NCBI GenBank assembly: GCA_020073615.1
Contig: JAIQEX010000071.1
Coordinates: 1 to 35,129, forward strand
DNA length: 35,129 bases
Direction: 5' to 3'
DNA from: Terriglobia bacterium
Lineage (GTDB): Bacteria; Acidobacteriota; Terriglobia; Bryobacterales; Bryobacteraceae
Below the pieces are notes generated by a model. It had not been told where the DNA came from. It saw only the letters and a program-made list of their open reading frames with translations, and searched no databases. The translations under genes were made by a program, and so were the position numbers. The number at the start of each line of letters is the position of its first letter. The stretch's first letter is position 1. This document shows, piece after piece, positions 25,159 through 33,053 of the stretch.

Positions 25159-26665
25159 ATTCGGCCTCCTGTTGTGTTACCGGGGCATCGACGTCCAGAA
25201 AGAGATCGTATAACTCGAGTGCAGAGAAGCACTCTTCGGCGCTGTAGCCTTCGGGTAATTCGTACCCTTGGGGGGCGAAAGTGGCTACACACGCTGCCCC
25301 GCGTTCGCTGCTGGCGGCGACCTCTTCGAGCAGGCGCTTGATGCGGCTGCGCGTATCCCTCCACTTGTAGCGGAAATGGCGCCACGGAGTACAGAAGGCG
25401 TCCCAGGTTCCCTTCGGGGAGTCTGGACGGGGCGTTACGCGTAGCGGCCGGCCGAGGTCGAGATCCCCGCGGTAGCCGATCTGGCGGATGGTCTCCAGAT
25501 ACCTTGCGCTGCCTTCCATGACGGCGTGGAAATCCATGTAGGAGCCCTTGTCACCCAATTTGCGGCGGCGGCGCTTGGCAGTGGAGCAGAGCTCGGCGGC
25601 CAGCTCGTACGCGCGGCGATAGGGGAATCCGACCGGTACGATGGCAACGCCGGCACACGCGCTATGAGTGGTCCCCAACGTTGCGGCGGTCGCTTGCTCA
25701 AAGTTCAAGCAGAAACGCGCGGCTGAAGCCAAGCCGAGCCTCGCTTCGCAGATCCAGTTGAAGTCGTCCCCGGCGGAAACCAGCATGCGCGCGGGAAAGA
25801 ACGGGCGCGGCGACCTGGGGGGATGCTGCTTGAGATCGCCGGTCTCAAACCATCCGTGGAGCCGGGAAGAGAACCGTTCGAACGTCGAGACCAGCGCCTC
25901 CTCGCCGGCGAGGCGGGTATTAACCGAGAGTTCTCTAATGGCGGTGCTGAAGCCCTTATCATCGTTGCGGAACTTATCCTTGAGGCTGTTGAACAGTGCT
26001 CCGATACCGTTTCCGTCGCAATGGACGACGGCGATGTGGCGGTCGCTGTCGCGCAGGCCGAGGTCATCGAGCTCGATCGGAAATCGGTACTCAACACGCT
26101 GTAGTACCCGCTCCCAGAGCTGTTCATCGACGCGGCTGGTGCTCTTGCCGGCATTCAGCTCCTCGCTATAAGCCTCTCCGCGCTCGTCCTTCTTGAGGGC
26201 CTCAAGGCTGATCCAGCTCTTGCGCCCGTGAGCGTGAGAGTAGGTCTGCGCGGCGCGCCCGGTATCGGGACAGGAGTCGGTAACCGGCAGGTACCCGAGC
26301 TCGCAGCCGAACGAGCCGCTGTCTTCGTAGTTCCCGAGGGCCGCTCGGGCTTTATCCCACGCCGCGCAGAGACCACCCGGCTTGAACTCTTCGATTGCCG
26401 CGGCCAGCCGGATCTCCGGAGCGGCCTCCAGCCATTGGCGGCTCCACGCGCCCAGCAAGCCTTTCGCGGCTTCCCGGTCTGGGTAGACCGCCGCCGCGTT
26501 GCCGCCGCCCTCGTAGAGCAGGTCGCCGGCCGGTACCCGCCCGGCAAAGTTCTTGATGGCGTCGTCCATCAGCTTGGACGAGCCCACGGCCTGCCGCAGG
26601 CGGTTATTCATGGTCATATAGTGCTGCCGGCCCTGTACGCCGGCCAGCACCACAACTTGTTCCAT
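25139..26665 (-). CDS. cas10: Cas10, short form without HD domain, AGDD motif
   Basis: A 508-residue Cas10. The start AGVQGRQHYMTMNNRLRQAV matches the III-D Cas10 opening (VQGIQxFI..TxKL). Palm motifs: GGGN at 53-56, VHCDGNGIG (214-222, Asp217) and SAGDD (297-301), where GGDD is normal; both Asp of the cyclase-type motif are kept. Two Cys (121, 132) in the CELGYLPVTDSC/TGRAA region recall the zinc-binding insertion. No N-terminal HD nuclease is present. The protein would head the effector complex and might synthesise cyclic oligoadenylate. GAGGAG stands 8 bases before the ATG, and the sigma-like gene ends 16 bases upstream, so they share a transcript. Confidence 0.88.
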   Translation of the reverse strand: MEQVVVLAGVQGRQHYMTMNNRLRQAVGSSKLMDDAIKNFAGRVPAGDLLYEGGGNAAAVYPDREAAKGLLGAWSRQWLEAAPEIRLAAAIEEFKPGGLCAAWDKARAALGNYEDSGSFGCELGYLPVTDSCPDTGRAAQTYSHAHGRKSWISLEALKKDERGEAYSEELNAGKSTSRVDEQLWERVLQRVEYRFPIELDDLGLRDSDRHIAVVHCDGNGIGALFNSLKDKFRNDDKGFSTAIRELSVNTRLAGEEALVSTFERFSSRLHGWFETGDLKQHPPRSPRPFFPARMLVSAGDDFNWICEARLGLASAARFCLNFEQATAATLGTTHSACAGVAIVPVGFPYRRAYELAAELCSTAKRRRRKLGDKGSYMDFHAVMEGSARYLETIRQIGYRGDLDLGRPLRVTPRPDSPKGTWDAFCTPWRHFRYKWRDTRSRIKRLLEEVAASSERGAACVATFAPQGYELPEGYSAEECFSALELYDLFLDVDAPVTQQEAEYAAPAR

Positions 26666-26681
26666 CGCTCGTACTCCTCGC

Positions 26682-27335
26682 TTAACCTAATAATGCCCGT
26701 CGTCGGACGAACATAACACCTCTTAAAGCCTGGGGGGTAGACGGCCAGGGCCGCTCGCCATGCAGGTAAGGCACCAGGCGCAACAGCCTTTCGCGAACCC
26801 GCGATGCGTAGACGTCGCGGCGCCCACGGTGGGCGCGGCCGGCCGCCGGCTTGCGCGGCCCGCAGCGCCAGGAGACACAGCAAACCGCGATGAGAGCCTG
26901 GAAGTCGGTGAGTCCGCGCCGCCGGGCGGCGGCGACGAGCTTGCCTGCCCAGCGCTTCGCCATTCCGGACGTGGTCAATGCGGCGAGAATCTCCCCCGCG
27001 TGGGCGCGCGCCTGTTCCAGGACGAAGTCCCGCTGACAGCGGCGCAGCACGTCGGCTTCGACGCGGCAGCGCCTGTCCTCCCACTGGTGGGCGGGATCGA
27101 GCTCGCAGTTCCGGCTGCGCTGGCGCAGAGAGGCGCGCCTCCAGGTGCGCGCGAAGTTATAAGCGCACGTGGCCAGCCAGGGGTCGCGCTGGTCTTCCGG
27201 GATGAGGTTCAGTTTGGCGCGGAAACCGTCATCGAGAAGCTTCTGTAAGTGGAAGTCCTGATAACAATCCTGCGCGGAATCCGGGTCCAGGCCGCGGAGA
27301 GCGGCCCGAATGGGCGTGAGTAAGTGGCGTTGCAT
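26682..27335 (-). CDS. ECF-sigma region-2-like protein of the CRISPR operon
   Basis: From the ATG at 27335 the product has 217 residues. Residues about 8-75 follow the ECF sigma region 2 pattern: LDPDSAQDCYQDFHLQKLL (compare DaeDlvQevFlrl), then DPWLATCAYNFARTWRRASL (compare aWLxxiaxNxaxdxxRr) and an Arg-rich end. The C-terminal half (LTDFQALIAVCCVSWRCG, RRDVYASRVRERLLRLVPYL) is basic and helical but lacks a recognisable region 4 helix-turn-helix. A TTG three codons upstream is an alternative start; ribosome site poor in either case. It is first in the cas operon, between array and cas10. It may be a transcription factor or may only use the fold for nucleic-acid binding. Confidence 0.6.
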   Translation of the reverse strand: MQRHLLTPIRAALRGLDPDSAQDCYQDFHLQKLLDDGFRAKLNLIPEDQRDPWLATCAYNFARTWRRASLRQRSRNCELDPAHQWEDRRCRVEADVLRRCQRDFVLEQARAHAGEILAALTTSGMAKRWAGKLVAAARRRGLTDFQALIAVCCVSWRCGPRKPAAGRAHRGRRDVYASRVRERLLRLVPYLHGERPWPSTPQALRGVMFVRRRALLG

Positions 27336-27509
27336 AGTGCTCAAAATTTCATCAGTTGATACTTTTTTCTTTTGTGTATAGCAGCCGGTACATCTTACTC
27401 CTGTTCCCGGCACCAGGTCAAGCGGTCTTTTCAGGACGTTCAGGACGCCGCCATCCCCCGACAGAGTCAGTATACGCCTGGCTGAATCCACTTGACAAGG
27501 GGGGGAAAG

Positions 27510-27549
27510 CCCCTGGAGCCCCTGGGGGAGCCCCTGGCCCCCACCCCCC
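27510..27549 (-). promoter_or_regulatory. G-run cluster, possible G-quadruplex
   Basis: On the minus strand five runs of four to six G (complement of C runs at 27510-27513, 27519-27522, 27531-27534, 27538-27542 and 27544-27549) are separated by 5, 8, 3 and 1 bases. This meets the usual pattern for a G-quadruplex in the RNA and in the non-template strand of rightward-to-leftward transcription. It lies between the trailer end of the array and the sigma/cas10 operon and could slow or end read-through from the array. Confidence 0.4.
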
Positions 27550-27599
27550 TTCCTTCCGAACGGCCTGACCGTCAAGATGACGCCGAAACAGTAACGTAG

Positions 27600-29740
27600 G
27601 TCTCCATGCGGGTCTGAACCCGATTTCCTTCCGACCGTTTCAACTGGAAGCAGGCACGTTGTCACGGCTTGTTTCAATGCGGGCCCCTGCCCGCCTTCTT
27701 TCCGACCCAGCCGTGGAAGCCGCCATCGCGACAATCATCGCCGTTTCAAGGCGGGCCCCATGCCCGCCTTCCTTCCGACGTTCGCGTGGGGATGCGGTGC
27801 CAATCTCATCTATTACGTTTCAATGCGGGCCCCTGCCCGCCTTCCTTCCGACTTCTGTTCAACATGGTGATCCATCCCGGGAATGTCGAGTTTCAATGCG
27901 GGCCCCTGCCCGCCTTCCTTCCGACACGGCCTACACACGGGGTGGGCACACGGAAATCGTAGTTTCAATGCGGGCCCCTGCCCGCCTTCCTTCCGACATT
28001 TCGTCCCCGACACCAACCAGCACGGAGAAAACGGTTTCAATGCGGGCCCCTGCCCGCCTTCCTTCCGACTTGGGATTATGAAGATGTGGGCACGCAGGGG
28101 CGAATGTTTCAATGCGGGCCCCTGCCCGCCTTCCTTCCGACCATGCCTACGGCCCGTTCCAAACCGGTAGTTTAAGTTTGTTTCAATGCGGGCCCCTGCC
28201 CGCCTTCCTTCCGACCGGGCGGACGGGTGTTGATCAACCCGCAGACGGAAGCGTTTCAATGCGGGCCCCTGCCCGCCTTCCTTCCGACCGGAATTTACGG
28301 GGGGCTGGAGTGCTACGCCGACGAGTTTCAATGCGGGCCCCTGCCCGCCTTCCTTCCGACCCTTTCTTTAACGCGTCGCTGCTTTTTGTACTGGGGGTTT
28401 CAATGCGGGCCCCTGCCCGCCTTCCTTCCGACCCTTTCTTTAACGCGTCGCTGCTTTTTGTACTGGGGGTTTCAATGCGGGCCCCTGCCCGCCTTCCTTC
28501 CGACCAGGCCTCGCCGTTTTCGAAGCGCCGTTCCCCTGGCGGTTTCAATGCGGGCCCCTGCCCGCCTTCCTTCCGACCGCCCTCGAGAGCCAACAATCTC
28601 GGCAGGCCCTCCGGCCGGTTTCAATGCGGGCCCCTGCCCGCCTTCCTTCCGACTAAACAACCGGGGCACGCCGAAAGCCTGCCCCCTCACGTTTCAATGC
28701 GGGCCCCTGCCCGCCTTCCTTCCGACGATATCGAAGACCACTGCGCTTGCGCGCCGGAAGCCAGTTTCAATGCGGGCCCCTGCCCGCCTTCCTTCCGACA
28801 TCATTGGGAAAATCCTGTTCGTGGACCTATGGGTCCGGGTTTCAATGCGGGCCCCTGCCCGCCTTCCTTCCGACAACACACCGAGCACGTCATTACTTCC
28901 GAGCTGAACAGTTTCAATGCGGGCCCCTGCCCGCCTTCCTTCCGACCATGACTGACCACAGGGTATCCGGATGGAGAGGAAAATGTTTCAATGCGGGCCC
29001 CTGCCCGCCTTCCTTCCGACCGGAACACGTGGACGATCCTGGGTGGAATACATACAGGTTTCAATGCGGGCCCCTGCCCGCCTTCCTTCCGACAAAATCT
29101 CAACCGATCCCTTCCGCTACGGTCTAGCAGTTTCAATGCGGGCCCCTGCCCGCCTTCCTTCCGACCCCAAGCTCTTGGCAGGAGGCGAAGCGGACGTTTC
29201 AATGCGGGCCCCTGCCCGCCTTCCTTCCGACGGTTGGGAGCTCGTTGACTCCGCATTTACCGCGGCGTTTCAATGCGGGCCCCTGCCCGCCTTCCTTCCG
29301 ACAATTGATACGGGCACACCGTCACAATTCCCCCTACAGTTTCAATGCGGGCCCCTGCCCGCCTTCCTTCCGACCCGGCATCCTCGCTGTTCGTCCGAGC
29401 GGAGCCTCGGTGTTTCAATGCGGGCCCCTGCCCGCCTTCCTTCCGACGCGGCCGGTGAAGGCTTCCTGCCTTACGCCGGCATCTCGCGGGGTTTCAATGC
29501 GGGCCCCTGCCCGCCTTCCTTCCGACGAGGGACCATGCATTACCGATACAAGAAGAAACGGTTTCAATGCGGGCCCCTGCCCGCCTTCCTTCCGACTTGA
29601 TGATGCCTGTGACCGTGCGTGGGGTGGATGCGTTTCAATGCGGGCCCCTGCCCGCCTTCCTTCCGACCCGGCGGGGAAGCTCGCACCCGGATCATCGAAA
29701 CAGAGTTTCAATGCGGGCCCCTGCCCGCCTTCCTTCCGAC
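27600..29740 (-). CRISPR. CRISPR array, 30 repeats and 29 spacers, transcribed leftward
   Basis: Repeat length 36, starting GTTTCAATGC and ending TTCCGAC on the + strand, with a hairpin GCGGGC-CCCT-GCCCGC. Read on the minus strand the repeat ends in ATTGAAAC, the classic 8-base crRNA tag next to the hairpin base, so I infer leftward transcription. In agreement, repeats at the left end are degenerate (27600-27635 strongly; 27671 one change; 27743-27779 has changes and is 37 long), marking the trailer, while all others I read are identical. Spacers are 30-43 bases, mostly 35-38. Spacers at 28361-28396 and 28433-28468 are identical. A further very degenerate repeat may end at about 27560. No cas1/cas2 is nearby. 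Confidence 0.97.
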
Positions 29741-29960
29741 CGCGGGGCCGCTAAGCCCCTGATCTACTAGAGGTTACGGAGCGGTTTTCCGTAACCTCGC
29801 TTTTTGAGCATCGCCGGGAGCGGTCCGGGCTGTGGAAAACTCTCGGCGCGTGTAAAGTAACTTCCATAGATTCATCCGGTTGGCGATTCCTCCGTAACCT
29901 GCCGCCTTTTTCCGGGTCCAGGTGCATTCCCACTAAACCATGGCATTAAAAACACTTACC
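29741..29960 (-). promoter_or_regulatory. Probable CRISPR leader
   Basis: This non-coding stretch follows the last perfect repeat at the end opposite the degenerate repeats, so it should be the leader. It holds two hairpins close to the array: GGGGC-6-GCCCC (29744-29759) and the larger one listed separately. The 9-base motif TCCGTAACC or its complement occurs three times (29772-29780, 29788-29796, 29891-29899). An A/T-richer part at about 29935-29975 is the likely promoter zone for leftward transcription, but no clear -35/-10 pair can be fixed. Confidence 0.6.
29770..29805 (+). terminator. Hairpin with T-run, terminator-like
   Basis: An 11-bp perfect stem GAGGTTACGGA (29770-29780) with TCCGTAACCTC (29788-29798), a 7-base loop, then GC and five T (29801-29805). 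In + orientation this is a rho-independent terminator shape and would stop antisense transcription that had crossed the array. Being inside the leader, it could instead be a structural or adaptation signal. Confidence 0.6.
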
Positions 29961-30081
29961 AGAAAAAACGCTCGTTTTGAGGGCCTACCTGGGGGGTAAC
30001 GCGACAGCCAGCCAAACACCCGTTCCCCGGAGAATCCTGTCCGTCAATTCACAAAAGACTAAACTGTCACTCTGCGTGAAA

Positions 30082-30113
30082 GTTTCGATGCGCTACCGCG
30101 CCATCCTTGCGAC
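30082..30113 (-). repeat. Solitary CRISPR-repeat-like element upstream of the + operon
   Basis: The 32 bases begin GTTTCGATGCG and end CCTTGCGAC. Against the array repeat the left end matches 10 of 11 bases and the right end 14 of 17, with a four-base gap in the loop region. The hairpin is kept with different bases (GCGC-TACC-GCGC), and on the minus strand it is followed by ATCGAAAC, one change from the crRNA tag. It lies 340 bases from the array and 61 bases before the next gene's ATG. Confidence 0.6.
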
Positions 30114-30144
30114 ACGCCCAGTGTACTCCATTTTTCCGGTGTAA

Positions 30145-30156
30145 GAACAGCCGTTC
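30145..30156. promoter_or_regulatory. GAAC-N4-GTTC inverted repeat
   Basis: GAACAGCCGTTC, 18 bases before the ATG at 30175. It has the core of the Gram-positive-type LexA box, but such short sites arise by chance and the LexA box of this organism is unknown. Confidence 0.25.
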
Positions 30157-30174
30157 TGCGTGCCCATTAGAGGC

Positions 30175-30834
30175 ATGACGTCTCTTCGAATCCTCGCCCT
30201 GGCCGCGGCGGCCGTCACCGCCGTGCCCGCCGCCGATCCCCTGGTACACGCCAGCGAACTCGCGCTCCAGGCCCGCGAACGCTCCCGACTGTGCCACGTC
30301 CACGACGCCTTCCGCTTGCTGGACGCCGCCATCCGCGAAACGGGGGCCGTGCCGGGAGACACGGCGGCCACCCTCCTTGCCCGGCTTGAGGCGGAACGTC
30401 TGGACTTGGGCGCCCGCTCCCGGGAGTTCCAGAATGCGCAACGGGACGCGAAGCGCCTGCTCGCGGCGGCGCGCGTCGAATCGGCGGCGGCGCGATTGGC
30501 CGCGTACCCGGAATGCGCTCCCGAAGAGCACGCCGAAATCGAACGGCGGCGCGTGGCCGCGCGCGCCTGGACCCAACGCGGCGGCAGCGCCGCCTCCGTG
30601 GACGCTCCGGGGTTCTACCGCCAGGCCGCGCTCGAGGATTGCGAGATGCCGGGCCTGGCCGCGGCGCTCGAGAACGCCCGGCGGCGGGCGGCGGAACTGC
30701 CTTGCCGCGGATGCGCCATCTCCAGGAGAGTGGTCCTCGGCGTGGCGCTCGCCGGCGGGCTGGGCGCGGGGGCGTACTACGGCTACCGGTATTGGGAACG
30801 GCGCCAGCACCGCCTTGCGGGCGCGGCGTATTAG
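30175..30834 (+). CDS. Exported helical protein with C-terminal membrane anchor, unknown
   Basis: The ATG at 30175 has AGAGG just upstream and begins a signal peptide (LRILALAAAAVTAVPAADPL); an ATG 15 bases earlier would add MPIRG and is less likely. The product has 219 residues. The middle is Ala/Arg/Glu-rich and predicted helical or coiled coil (TLLARLEAERLDLGARSREF onward). Cys residues cluster at LPCRGCAISRR, directly before a membrane helix VVLGVALAGGLGAGAYYGY, and a short basic tail ends the protein. It opens the + strand operon that also carries cas6. The family is not recognised; a membrane-anchored envelope protein is all that can be said. Confidence 0.6.
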   Translation: MTSLRILALAAAAVTAVPAADPLVHASELALQARERSRLCHVHDAFRLLDAAIRETGAVPGDTAATLLARLEAERLDLGARSREFQNAQRDAKRLLAAARVESAAARLAAYPECAPEEHAEIERRRVAARAWTQRGGSAASVDAPGFYRQAALEDCEMPGLAAALENARRRAAELPCRGCAISRRVVLGVALAGGLGAGAYYGYRYWERRQHRLAGAAY

Positions 30835-30862
30835 CGAGCTTTCTTGAAGAAAAAGGAGAGGT

Positions 30863-31705
30863 ATGAAACGACTCACGATCGCACTGGCATTCTCGCTGGC
30901 TTCCCTGCTGCCCGCTCAGGACGGGCAGAAGGCCGAGGTCCGCGTGGCCCCAACCAGCGAACTGTTCACCGAAGAGGTGCGCGCCGCGCGCCAGCTCCAC
31001 GGCGAATGGGATCTGCGCGACGACGAACTCGACGCGGCGCGTCACGGCGCCTCGTTGAGCAATCCCGATGTCTATAAAGGTCTGCGGACGCAGATCGAAA
31101 GCGTCCTGGCCGCCAAACGCCGGGAACTCGACGCCTGGTCCGTGTATTACCAGAAGACCGCCGACTACTGGCAGTCCGTGTTCAGGGCGATTCAGGCCGG
31201 CCAGCCGGCGCGGTCCAGCGAGCGGCAGGACTTGGTCAACATGCTGGCCCAGGAACAACGCGACCGGGGCGATGTGCAGCGGCGGCTCAACGACCTGGAG
31301 CAGACGCTGCGCGAGAAGAACGTCGCCGCCAGCCAGCCGGCGGCGCTCGACCTGAAGAAGCTGCTCGATCTGAAAGCCGACAACGTGGCCAAGCTGGAGC
31401 GGGCCATTCAGGAGTTCGACGGCGGCGGAGCGCACCTGGACCGGCGGCGCGAACTGGCGCAGGCGCGGGCAATTCAGTCACGGCAGCTCCTACGCGGGGT
31501 CGAAACGGAGCGTCCGCTATGGGATGCGCTCTACAACGGCAGGCTTCACCGGCTGGACCTGGAGTACGACACCAACATCCCCGAGCCGGAAGCCCGTCCC
31601 GACTGGCGGCGCAAGGCCGGGACGTCTCCGGCGGGGGGCGGAACGACGATCCCGTCCACTCCCGCGACGAAAGCCCCCGTCAACCGGGGAGGAGGCGGCC
31701 AATGA
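30863..31705 (+). CDS. Exported coiled-coil protein, unknown
   Basis: AAAAAGGAGAGG precedes the ATG at 30863. The 280-residue product starts with a signal peptide (MKRLTIALAFSLASLLPAQ), then a long helical, charged region with coiled-coil character (about 35-215; SERQDLVNMLAQEQRDRGDV, LKKLLDLKADNVAKLERAIQ), and ends in a Thr/Pro/Gly-rich tail. Its stop overlaps the next ATG (ATGA), so translation is coupled. Periplasmic or surface location is expected. No family recognised. Confidence 0.65.
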   Translation: MKRLTIALAFSLASLLPAQDGQKAEVRVAPTSELFTEEVRAARQLHGEWDLRDDELDAARHGASLSNPDVYKGLRTQIESVLAAKRRELDAWSVYYQKTADYWQSVFRAIQAGQPARSSERQDLVNMLAQEQRDRGDVQRRLNDLEQTLREKNVAASQPAALDLKKLLDLKADNVAKLERAIQEFDGGGAHLDRRRELAQARAIQSRQLLRGVETERPLWDALYNGRLHRLDLEYDTNIPEPEARPDWRRKAGTSPAGGGTTIPSTPATKAPVNRGGGGQ

Positions 31706-32481
31706 TTCGCGCCGCGATTCTGTTGTTCGCGGGGATGAGCGCCTGCGCCCAGACGAAAGCGGGGCTGGCGCCGCCACGGGAGATCGACCGTGCGGCGCGG
31801 CGCGTGGAGCAGAGCTGGAACGCATGGCGGGAGGCCGGCCCGGAACGGCGGCTGTTGAACGAGGCGCCCGCCACGGCGCTGGCGGCCATCGATCGCAGCG
31901 CCGCGCTGGCGGCGCGCTACGTCACCGAGAAGAAGGCCTACTATAGCCTGATCGCCGGCGCATTGCGGCGCAGCGCGGTCGCGCTGATGAGCGAGACGGA
32001 CGAAACCGCGGCCGGGGACACTCATGCCGAACAGCAGCTCAAGCGGCTGGAGGCGCGTCAGGAGGCGATCCGCGACACGCTGGCGGCGGCGGGCCGCCCC
32101 GAGGATGAGCGAACCGCGGCCATGCAGCAGGCCTACCGGGCGCAAGGGAAGGCGATGGAAAGTCTGTCCGAAGAAGCGCGGCGGCAAATAGCCGTGCTGC
32201 GCGATGCGGCGCGCACGTCGGAGGATCTGGCGAAGCAGCGCAAGGCGGCCGCCGAGGCCCTGGGCCGGGCGGCGGAGGCCGTGGAACAGGTCAACGCCAC
32301 GGTGGACATGGAAGGCGAAACTCTCGCCCTGTACCATGAGCACCTGCGGGCACTGGTGCGGGAACAGGCCCAGCGGCACGCGCCCGGCGCCGCCGGCCGA
32401 ACGACCCTGAGTGACGAGTTGGACGCGCTCTTGCCTCGGCCCGCTCCGCCGAAGAAGGACCAGAAAGAGGATCGCCCATGA
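31702..32481 (+). CDS. Putative lipoprotein, coiled-coil, unknown
   Basis: The ATG at 31702 overlaps the previous stop by four bases (ATGA) and follows GGGGAGGAGG. The 259-residue product begins MIRAAILLFAGMSAC, a signal peptide ending in a lipobox-like MSAC, so Cys15 may be lipidated. The rest is strongly helical and Ala/Glu/Arg-rich (AEQQLKRLEARQEAIRDTLA, AAAEALGRAAEAVEQVNATV) and ends in a Pro/Lys tail. Again four-base overlap with the next gene. It resembles its neighbour in architecture more than in sequence. Function unknown. Confidence 0.62.
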   Translation: MIRAAILLFAGMSACAQTKAGLAPPREIDRAARRVEQSWNAWREAGPERRLLNEAPATALAAIDRSAALAARYVTEKKAYYSLIAGALRRSAVALMSETDETAAGDTHAEQQLKRLEARQEAIRDTLAAAGRPEDERTAAMQQAYRAQGKAMESLSEEARRQIAVLRDAARTSEDLAKQRKAAAEALGRAAEAVEQVNATVDMEGETLALYHEHLRALVREQAQRHAPGAAGRTTLSDELDALLPRPAPPKKDQKEDRP

Positions 32482-33026
32482 CCCGCCGCTCCCTGGAGTT
32501 GAGCCTGGCGCTCCACGGCGCGTTGCTCTCGGCGCTCCTGCTGCCGGCGGCCGGCCGCGACCCTGTGCGCCACGCCCGCGCGCAGCCCGGCCGGACGGCG
32601 GTTCTGCTGGAGCCGCCCGATGGGACCGATGCCGCCCCGGGCAGGGGTCCCGATTCGCCGGGGCGCGGAGAAACAAAACGGCCCGGGAGCCCGGTTGCGC
32701 TCGACGCCGTGACTGTGGTGGTGGACGACCGGCACGCCGCGGCCCTCACCGCGGTGCTGGCGCGGTGGAACGGAAAGCTGACCGCGTGCCCGGCCGGCGC
32801 ACCCGGCATGCTGCGCTTCTGGCTCTACGATCCCGCCCAGTGGCCGGAAACGCGCGGGTGGCGGGGCATCCCCTGCGCGGATTTTCCGGCGGAGTTCCGC
32901 GCCGAGCTGAACGCGCGGATTTCGGCGGAAGCGGCCCGGCGGGGTCTGAAGGCGGTGTGCCGCGTGGTGGTGGGTTTCTCGCAGGCCGCCCCGGGTGGCG
33001 TGGTGGTGCTCGAAATCGAGGAGTAG
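32478..33026 (+). CDS. Membrane-anchored protein with small C-terminal domain, unknown
   Basis: The ATG at 32478 overlaps the previous stop by four bases. The 182-residue product has an N-terminal hydrophobic segment (LELSLALHGALLSALLLPAA), a Pro/Gly-rich linker (about 40-72), then a compact alpha/beta domain: VTVVVDDRHAAALTAVLARW, GMLRFWLYDPAQW, and a final beta strand GGVVVLEIEE. The layout recalls TonB-like anchored proteins, but no TonB box is visible. It closes a set of three genes joined by ATGA overlaps and lies 27 bases before the Csx20-like gene. Confidence 0.58.
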   Translation: MTRRSLELSLALHGALLSALLLPAAGRDPVRHARAQPGRTAVLLEPPDGTDAAPGRGPDSPGRGETKRPGSPVALDAVTVVVDDRHAAALTAVLARWNGKLTACPAGAPGMLRFWLYDPAQWPETRGWRGIPCADFPAEFRAELNARISAEAARRGLKAVCRVVVGFSQAAPGGVVVLEIEE

Positions 33027-33053
33027 AATGGAAAATCCGTGCGGCGGCCCAAC

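Noticed and set aside
27490-27520. TTGACA at 27492-27497 as a + strand promoter
   Set aside because: No -10 box at a suitable distance and nothing coding downstream on that strand.
27659-29770. Long open frames on both strands across 27.7-29.8 kb with repeated MRAPARLPSD or FNAGPCPPSFR peptides
   Set aside because: They are translations of the CRISPR repeat, which has no stop codons in several frames; not genes.
30215-31435. 406-codon minus-strand frame opposite the exported proteins (and 31546-32676, 32133-33365)
   Set aside because: Arg/Pro-rich shadow translations; the + frames have signal peptides, ribosome sites and ATGA overlaps.
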